64,000 nt of DNA from Phycisphaerae bacterium (GTDB lineage Bacteria; Planctomycetota; Phycisphaerae; UBA1845; UTPLA1): assembly GCA_023150615.1 (NCBI GenBank), contig JAKLKO010000002.1:296775-360774 (forward strand), written 5' to 3'. This document shows positions 63,715 to 64,000 of the stretch, one piece after another. Position 1 is the first letter of the stretch; each line of letters starts with the position of its first letter. The notes beneath the pieces are model-generated. The model did no database searches. It was not told the origin of the DNA and worked only from the letters and a program-made list of their open reading frames with translations. A program made the translations under genes and the position numbers.

Positions 63715-64000
<286 letters not shown>

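Overview
The window is GC-rich and densely coded, and its gene content points to a planctomycete, probably from the Phycisphaerae side of the phylum. The evidence is a series of large secreted proteins ending in dockerin-type (D-x-N-x-D-G) calcium-binding tails, one PEP-CTERM protein, a CHRD protein with 'GACC' cysteine cassettes, and a standard bacterial core (fab/plsX/rpmF cluster, arg and pro genes). This placement rests on gene content only; there is no rRNA in the window.

Layout. 1-0.8 kb: 3' end of a PQQ-type sugar dehydrogenase. 0.9-4.2 kb: selB-selA, the selenocysteine insertion pair. 4.4-5.8 kb: a membrane-anchored TPR protein and a glutaredoxin-like protein. 5.8-9.8 kb: glutamate dehydrogenase divergent from the peptide/pyruvate transporter cstA and a GbsR-type regulator. 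9.9-11.3 kb: a UDP-glucuronate-decarboxylase-like epimerase and an orphan FliN. 11.4-17.1 kb: the fatty-acid/phospholipid cluster rpmF-plsX-fabH-fabD-fabG-acpP-fabF on the minus strand. 17.4-22 kb: two secreted dockerin-tailed proteins and a polytopic membrane protein. 22-25 kb: an MBL hydrolase, purA and uppS. 25.1-32.6 kb: two alpha/beta-hydrolase paralogues without the nucleophile serine, two alkaline-phosphatase-superfamily proteins, a 67-residue protein and an Oxa1/EMC3-like membrane protein, mostly close together or overlapping. 32.7-38.1 kb: argR-argG-argH-proB-proA, in which every neighbouring pair overlaps.

38-62.4 kb is a surface/envelope region. It holds a kelch protein, a 1793-residue subtilase, a 1622-residue PPC/P-domain protein, a PEP-CTERM protein, a remarkable 1135-residue Cys-Pro-Thr heptad-repeat protein, a TPR protein, and two tandem polytopic proteins whose N-terminal halves resemble exosortases without the catalytic cysteine and whose C-terminal halves look like DUF4350/GldG-type domains.

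62.4-64 kb is a decay zone: a GNAT acetyltransferase pseudogene, a truncated Ser/Thr kinase pseudogene fused to a scrap of tyrosine recombinase, a tRNA-Gly(CCC), and what looks like the 3' end of an integrase running antisense into that tRNA. This is probably the edge of an integrated element lying to the right.

The strongest candidates for undescribed biology are the Cys-Pro-Thr heptad protein with its neighbours, and the tandem exosortase-like proteins. The nucleophile-less hydrolase pair and the overlapping arg-pro cluster come next. All functional assignments come from reading motifs; no database search was run.
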